NCBI GenBank assembly: GCA_021811185.1
Contig: JAJZPL010000029.1
Location: 1 to 34,871, forward strand
Reading direction: 5' to 3'
DNA length: 34,871 nucleotides
Origin: a bacterium
Lineage (GTDB): Bacteria; Elusimicrobiota; Elusimicrobia; Elusimicrobiales; UBA9959
Shown here: piece after piece, positions 30,445 to 34,871 of the stretch
How positions within the stretch are numbered: position 1 is the first letter of the stretch
Layout of the letters: every line of letters starts with the position of its first letter
Program-made: the position numbers and the translations under genes
The notes under the pieces: model-generated
Database searches by the model: none
The model's input: only the letters and a program-made list of their open reading frames with translations
Told to the model about the DNA's origin: nothing

Positions 30445-33400
30445 CTACGCGGCGGGCAGCGACACGCGGAACACCGACCCTTCTCCGGGCCTGGACTCCG
30501 CCGTGATGCTGCCGCCGTTCTTTTCCGCCAGGCGCTTTACCATAGGCAGGCCTATGCCCTCCCCGCCCTTTCCCGCGGCGGATCCGTGCCTGTAGAAAAC
30601 GTCCCAGATGTGCCCGAGGTCTTTTTCCTGGATGCCGGAACCGTTGTCGGCAACGCTATATAAAATTATCCCTTCTTTGAGTTCGGCGGTAACGCTAACC
30701 GAGAGCGGCCGGCCTTCCTGCCGGTATTTTATGGCGTTGTCCAGCAGGTTGGCGAAGAGCTGGCTGACCGCGCCCGGGTCCGCTTTGCAGCGGGGAAGGT
30801 CCCCGTGCTTCACTTCGCCGCCGGCTTGGTCCAGCTGGTAACGCAGGGACTCCGCTACCTTGTCTATAAGCCCGTTCATGTCCACGATTTCGGGCTTCAT
30901 CTCTACCCGGCCCAGCCTTGAGACTTTAAGCAGGGCCGTTATCAGCGCGTCCATTTTGCGGGAACTTTCCAGGATGAAGTTAAGCGCCGTGGGAATACGC
31001 TCACCGGTTACTTTTTCGAGCGCCTCTTTCGGCCCGGGCGGAAGACTGGCGGCGCCGAGGCTCTCCTTCAGTTCCGCCAGGTAGCGCTCAAGGTTCTGGC
31101 TGAAGCCCTGGATGTTCACCAGCGGGCCCCGCAGGTCGTGCGTGGTGATATAGAGGAAGTTCTCCATCTCCTGTTTCCTGTCGATCAGGTCCTGGTTGAG
31201 ATCTTTAAGTTTAAGCTCCGCGCGCTTGCGCTCCGTGATGTCGCTCAGCGTACCTATTAATCTGACTATCTTGTTCCCCTTGCGTTCGGCCTGCCCGGTG
31301 GTCCGCACCCACAGACGGCGCCCTTTCGCGGTAGTGAACGGGAATTCCAGGTCGTATGGTTCGCCGGCTTCCGCGCAGCGGTCGAACGCCGCCATAACGG
31401 CGGGCCTGTCCTCTGGCCGGTAGCACTCTATGCTCCTGGCCACGCACTCTTCTAGCCCGAGTCCAGTTTCCCCTGGATCGAAGTCATGTATCCGGTAAGT
31501 TTCCTCCGTCCAATGAATGTTTTTTTCCGCCAAATCCCACTCCCAGCCGCCGATGCCGGCCAGGTGCTGGGTGGTGTCCATCAGGGCATTGCTCTGCTTC
31601 AGCGCTTCCTCCGCCTGCTTGCGTTCGGTGATCACGTCGAACACCGCCACGAAGTGTTCCTTCGCCGGGCTGTAGACCGAGATGGAGAACCACATCTTGA
31701 GGGCTTTTACGTAAGTCTCGAAAGTTTCAGGCTTGCCGCCCAGGGCCACCCTGCCGTAGGTTTCCAGCAGGCCGGGGTCAGTTTCGCGGATGCCGGGGAT
31801 GACTTCTGAAACTTTTTTGCCGGCGACGTCTTTGAGTCCGGTCAGGGTCTCGAAAGCCTTGTTGACGGAAAGATAGACGAAATCGGCGGGTTTGCCGTTC
31901 TCGAAGAGCATGCGGCAATACGCGAACCCGTTAAGCATGTTCTCGAACAGCGAGCGGTACCTTTCTTCGCTCTCGCGGAGCGTCAGTTCGGCCTGCTTTT
32001 GGACCGTGATGTCCATCCTCACGCCCATGATGCGCGCCGGTTTCCCGTTTTCGCCGCGCTTTACCGTGGTTCCCAAGACGGTGTGCCACCTGTAGGAACC
32101 GTCGGCGTGTCTCATCCTGGCTTCATACTGGTACTTGGCGTCCCCGCCGTTAAGGATCTCGCGTATCCTTTCGGTTACGGCTTCCCTGTCGTCGGGGTGC
32201 ACCCTGTCCAGCCAGACCGAGCGGTCGCTGGGACCTTCGACCGGCGGGTAGCCGAGCATGGTGAAATATGTGGGAGAAGCCCGCCAGGTGTCGCCGCTTA
32301 CGTCCCAGTCCCAGGTGCCTATCCGGGTTTCCTCCAGCGTTATCCGCAGGCGCTCTTCGCTTTCGCGCAGGGTTTCTTCGGTTTGTTTTCGTTCGGTGAT
32401 GTCCTGGATGATGCCGTTGGCGCGCAGCGGCCTGGCGCCGGCGCCCGTGCCCGTGAAAGCGGTGCGGCCCCGCACCCTTAGCCAGCGCACCAGGCCGGTC
32501 GGCAGTATTACCCGGAATTCATGGTCTACCAGGCCCGCGCCCAGCGGGTCGTAGCCGGCCCTTCTGGCCGCTATGAAACCTTCCCTGTCCTCGGGGTAGA
32601 GGGCTGCGGGCGCCTGGTCCGCGTCCAGCGGCAGGGCGGCGCCGGGAGGAAGTCCGAAAAGCCCCAGGAATTCCGGAGAGTAGGAGCGCACCCCGGTCTC
32701 GATATCGTAGTCATACACCCCGAACTGGGCGGCCTCCGCCGCCATGCGCAGGCGTTCCTCGCCGAGGCGCAGTTTTTCCTCAGCTTTTTTGCGTTCCGTG
32801 ATGTCGCGTATGGCCACTATGTGAACGGGCCTGCCGTTGCGAGTGAAAAAGCGCCCCGTTATTTCCACCGGGAAGACCTCTCCGCTCTTCTTGCGGTGGT
32901 AGCGCAGCGGGATAACCACTATCTTGCCGGCGTCCGGCGGGGTGGTCTTGGTTACCTTGCTGGTATCCTCCGGTTTCGCGGACAGGTCCGTGTTGCGCAT
33001 GGCCAGCAGTTCTTCGTGCGTGTAGCCGTAAAGGACGGCGGCGGCGTTGTTGGCCTGTTTTATCTCGCCGTTCTCGTTGTCGATAAGGAAGATCGCGTCG
33101 GATTCGGCCTCGAAAAGCTGGCGATAATTCTCCTCGCTGTCCCGCAGGGTCTGCTCCATGCGCGTGCGCTCGGAGAGGTCGCGGACGATGGCGAAAATAT
33201 ACTCTTTCCCGGAGCCGGAGGTGTACGAGGCACTGACTTCAGCGTGGAACAGTTCCCCGTTCTTGCGTTTATGTTCCGCCTCTACCACGGCGCCCTGGCC
33301 GCTGCGCACGGCTTCCAGGCGTTCCCGCTGCCGGGCCAGGCCGCTTTCCGGCACCAGGTCGCTTATTTTAAGACGTGAAAATTCCTCTTCGGTATAGCCG

Positions 33401-34542
33401 TACATCTCGTGGCTTTTCCTGTTGGTCTCGATTATCCGGAGGGTTTGCGCGTCGGCTATGATTATGGCGTCGTTGGCCTGGGCGGTAAGGCGCGCGTAAG
33501 TGTCCTTCAGCGCGGAGGCCTGGCGGTCCAGTTCGGCGTAAGATCTGCGGTATTCCTCCGCTTGCCTTCGGAAGACCAGGTAAGCCCCCGCGCCCGCCGT
33601 TCCCAGCAGGGATAAGACGAGCAGCAGAAGCAGCAGGGAGACCCGGCCGGAACCGGCCAGCACCTCGGCCATGTCCATCTTGGTCACTATCGCCCAGTTC
33701 GTGCCGGGGATGGCGCTTACGGAGGCCAGCACCGGCACCCCGCGGTAATCCCTGCCGCGGACTATGCCGGACTTGCCGGTAAAAGCGATGGCGGCGGGGA
33801 GGTCCGGAGTGTCTGCCGGCAACTCCAGTTTCATGGCGGCCCCGGCAAGGTGCCTTATTTCATTCAGGTAAACTATCTTGTTCCCTTCGCGGCTGACCAG
33901 CAGGGTCTCGCCGGTGCTGCTGTTAGTCGGCCATTTAACGATGAGAGGGTAGATGTAGTCCTCGGGGTCTATGCGCAGCAGCAGGAACAGGTTCTTTCCC
34001 GCGGGACCTTTGGCTGCCCGCGCTGCGAGGTCGATGTGGGGCTTTTTCTCCCCGGGTAGAACGTTAAAATCCCCCATTTCAGGCCGGCCCGAAGCGTCGG
34101 CTTTGGCCAGGATAGCGCCGCTTCCGGGGCAGGCGCTGGTTGACCTTTTGCCGGCTGAAACAAGGACCTTGCCGTCCATCCGGGCGAGCAGGGCTTCGGT
34201 GTACCGGTTGTTGCGGAGATAGGCGTTGAGGCGCTTGGAAAGCAGGGCCCTGGCTGAGGCGTCGGATGGGTTGGCCGCCAGCGCGTTAAGGGACATGGAA
34301 AGCAAGGGACTGTCCAGCAGGGACATCGTATCGTCCAGCCGGTCTTTGCGCCAATAGGTTATCTGCTGGATCTTGAAGTCCTCGATGGAAGTAAGCAGTT
34401 TTTCGGAGTCCCTTATGAGGGAGGCGCGGTAGCTGTGGTTGTACGCCACCCCGCCGGCTATCACCGCGGCGGCGGTAACGGCGAAAAGCGCGGCCAGGCG
34501 CCGCTTCAGGCTGGAAAGGATAGAACCGCGATCGTCGCTCAA
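30445..34542 (-). CDS. Membrane sensor histidine kinase, extracytoplasmic sensor plus 6 PAS domains
   Basis: 1365 residues from a TTG at 34542. An in-frame TAG lies 18 bases upstream and the first transmembrane helix begins at about residue 14, so a later ATG would remove it. TM1 is about 14-34, a periplasmic sensor (dCache-like in length and layout) about 35-300, TM2 about 301-323, then six PAS/PAC units (about 345-1105), HisKA with H1135 in TTHDLRGPLVN, and HATPase (LFANLLDNAIKYR, VADNGSGI, GGEGIGLPMVK). The HxLRGPL type resembles phytochrome-like kinases that pair with Rcp1-type regulators. It heads the cluster with the REC-only gene and the hybrid kinase. The signal is unknown. Confidence 0.9.
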   Translation of the reverse strand: MSDDRGSILSSLKRRLAALFAVTAAAVIAGGVAYNHSYRASLIRDSEKLLTSIEDFKIQQITYWRKDRLDDTMSLLDSPLLSMSLNALAANPSDASARALLSKRLNAYLRNNRYTEALLARMDGKVLVSAGKRSTSACPGSGAILAKADASGRPEMGDFNVLPGEKKPHIDLAARAAKGPAGKNLFLLLRIDPEDYIYPLIVKWPTNSSTGETLLVSREGNKIVYLNEIRHLAGAAMKLELPADTPDLPAAIAFTGKSGIVRGRDYRGVPVLASVSAIPGTNWAIVTKMDMAEVLAGSGRVSLLLLLLVLSLLGTAGAGAYLVFRRQAEEYRRSYAELDRQASALKDTYARLTAQANDAIIIADAQTLRIIETNRKSHEMYGYTEEEFSRLKISDLVPESGLARQRERLEAVRSGQGAVVEAEHKRKNGELFHAEVSASYTSGSGKEYIFAIVRDLSERTRMEQTLRDSEENYRQLFEAESDAIFLIDNENGEIKQANNAAAVLYGYTHEELLAMRNTDLSAKPEDTSKVTKTTPPDAGKIVVIPLRYHRKKSGEVFPVEITGRFFTRNGRPVHIVAIRDITERKKAEEKLRLGEERLRMAAEAAQFGVYDYDIETGVRSYSPEFLGLFGLPPGAALPLDADQAPAALYPEDREGFIAARRAGYDPLGAGLVDHEFRVILPTGLVRWLRVRGRTAFTGTGAGARPLRANGIIQDITERKQTEETLRESEERLRITLEETRIGTWDWDVSGDTWRASPTYFTMLGYPPVEGPSDRSVWLDRVHPDDREAVTERIREILNGGDAKYQYEARMRHADGSYRWHTVLGTTVKRGENGKPARIMGVRMDITVQKQAELTLRESEERYRSLFENMLNGFAYCRMLFENGKPADFVYLSVNKAFETLTGLKDVAGKKVSEVIPGIRETDPGLLETYGRVALGGKPETFETYVKALKMWFSISVYSPAKEHFVAVFDVITERKQAEEALKQSNALMDTTQHLAGIGGWEWDLAEKNIHWTEETYRIHDFDPGETGLGLEECVARSIECYRPEDRPAVMAAFDRCAEAGEPYDLEFPFTTAKGRRLWVRTTGQAERKGNKIVRLIGTLSDITERKRAELKLKDLNQDLIDRKQEMENFLYITTHDLRGPLVNIQGFSQNLERYLAELKESLGAASLPPGPKEALEKVTGERIPTALNFILESSRKMDALITALLKVSRLGRVEMKPEIVDMNGLIDKVAESLRYQLDQAGGEVKHGDLPRCKADPGAVSQLFANLLDNAIKYRQEGRPLSVSVTAELKEGIILYSVADNGSGIQEKDLGHIWDVFYRHGSAAGKGGEGIGLPMVKRLAEKNGGSITAESRPGEGSVFRVSLPAA

Positions 34543-34757
34543 CTTTTTGCCCCCCCGCTAAAAGTTTATGCGTCTGCAGATACAATAAAACGAACACGGC
34601 CTTACATGGCCATGATAATAAAAAAATATTGAGATCCCAAACCCTGCTTACGCTGCTTCACCGCGACACCAGCCATTTTTTTTAATTATAATTATGGCGG
34701 GGTGGACTACGCTTTCCTGCGCAGCTACGGACACCCGCCATTTTTACGAAGTAAAAA
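34543..34757. other. Spacer between the membrane kinase and tRNA-Ser
   Basis: 215 bases without a gene. It holds an A/T-rich patch near 34678-34695, and two hairpin arms resembling the tRNA 3' end (34695-34704 pairing with 34732-34740). No clear coding frame or promoter for the kinase was identified; a weak G-run near 34551-34557 may be its ribosome site. Confidence 0.6.
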
Positions 34758-34763
34758 TGGCGG
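34735..34763 (-). repeat. Perfect 13-bp inverted repeat overlapping the tRNA-Ser 3' end
   Basis: Arms at 34735-34747 and 34751-34763 are perfectly complementary around a 3-base loop. The arm nearest the tRNA includes its CCA, discriminator base and the last acceptor-stem bases, so the hairpin competes with tRNA folding. It may be a terminator or processing signal, but no U-run follows the stem on the minus strand. Confidence 0.7.
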
Positions 34764-34850
34764 AGAGGAAGGGATTCGAACCCTTGATACGGGTTTACCC
34801 CGTATGCCGGTTTAGCAAACCGGTGCCTTCAACCGCTCGGCCACCTCTCC
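34758..34850 (-). tRNA. tRNA-Ser(GCU)
   Basis: A 7-bp acceptor stem (34762-34768 with 34844-34850), discriminator G and an encoded CCA (34760 to 34758) are present. The anticodon is GCT (34814-34816), reading AGC/AGU. The long variable arm with a self-complementary stem and the TTCGAAT T-loop are typical of class II serine tRNAs. Confidence 0.96.
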
Positions 34851-34871
34851 ATCTGACGCTACGTTAGATCG

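Noticed and set aside
34601..34757. A second tRNA or pseudo-tRNA next to tRNA-Ser
   Set aside because: Only copies of the terminal acceptor-like CCGCCA segments are present; no D, anticodon or T arm could be folded.

Overview
The window is about 34.9 kb of GC-rich bacterial chromosome with dense coding on both strands and short gaps. It suggests an uncultured or little-studied Gram-negative anaerobe or facultative fermenter. The outer-membrane-type barrel, several lipoproteins, an AsmA-family protein, the ADP-forming acyl-CoA synthetase and the REC-heavy signalling would fit Elusimicrobiota or a related lineage. That placement is a guess from gene content; no rRNA is present. No CRISPR array, complete insertion sequence, prophage or rRNA was seen.

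Layout. 1-1224: an AT-richer DUF3800 gene and a MazG-like NTP pyrophosphohydrolase, both on minus. 1411-4150: a secreted GH46 chitosanase followed by a DUF481-like outer-membrane protein, then, behind its own strong sigma70-type promoter, a secreted protein with an extreme Trp/Tyr-rich core. 4232-7846: a small SF1 helicase (minus), a response regulator fused to the N-terminal parts of a GspE/PilB secretion ATPase but lacking the ATPase core (plus), and rlmN (minus). 7926-11492: a lipoprotein, a RecB/Cas4-like Fe-S nuclease and a glycerol-kinase-like FGGY kinase (plus), closed by a strong bidirectional terminator. 11557-17272: a tight seven-gene minus-strand cluster read in the order asmA-like, lipoprotein, cutA, DUF4321, maf, queD, trxB. 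17350-22176: a PfkB sugar-phosphate kinase and a fused ADP-forming acyl-CoA synthetase (plus), facing an iron alcohol dehydrogenase with a REC-only regulator (minus). 22177-23589: a structured intergenic region, a short upstream ORF and a GT4 glycosyltransferase. 23661-25933: tsaC/sua5 and mgtE. 26004-34542: a large phosphorelay cluster of a membrane 6-PAS kinase, a REC-only protein and a soluble REC-GAF-5xPAS hybrid kinase. 34758-34850: tRNA-Ser(GCU), with competing inverted repeats at its 3' end.

How they work together. The PfkB kinase, ADP-forming synthetase and alcohol dehydrogenase sketch a fermentative route: sugar phosphate to acyl-CoA, ATP from acyl-CoA, and disposal of reductant to an alcohol. 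The chitosanase may supply amino sugars. Signalling is unusual in that four proteins carry receiver domains and none has a recognisable DNA-binding output. One of them ends in a degenerate secretion/pilus ATPase module. This suggests outputs through protein-protein contact, possibly on type IV pilus or type II secretion machinery. The most novel-looking item is that REC-MshEN-GspE(N2) fusion at 5503-6789.
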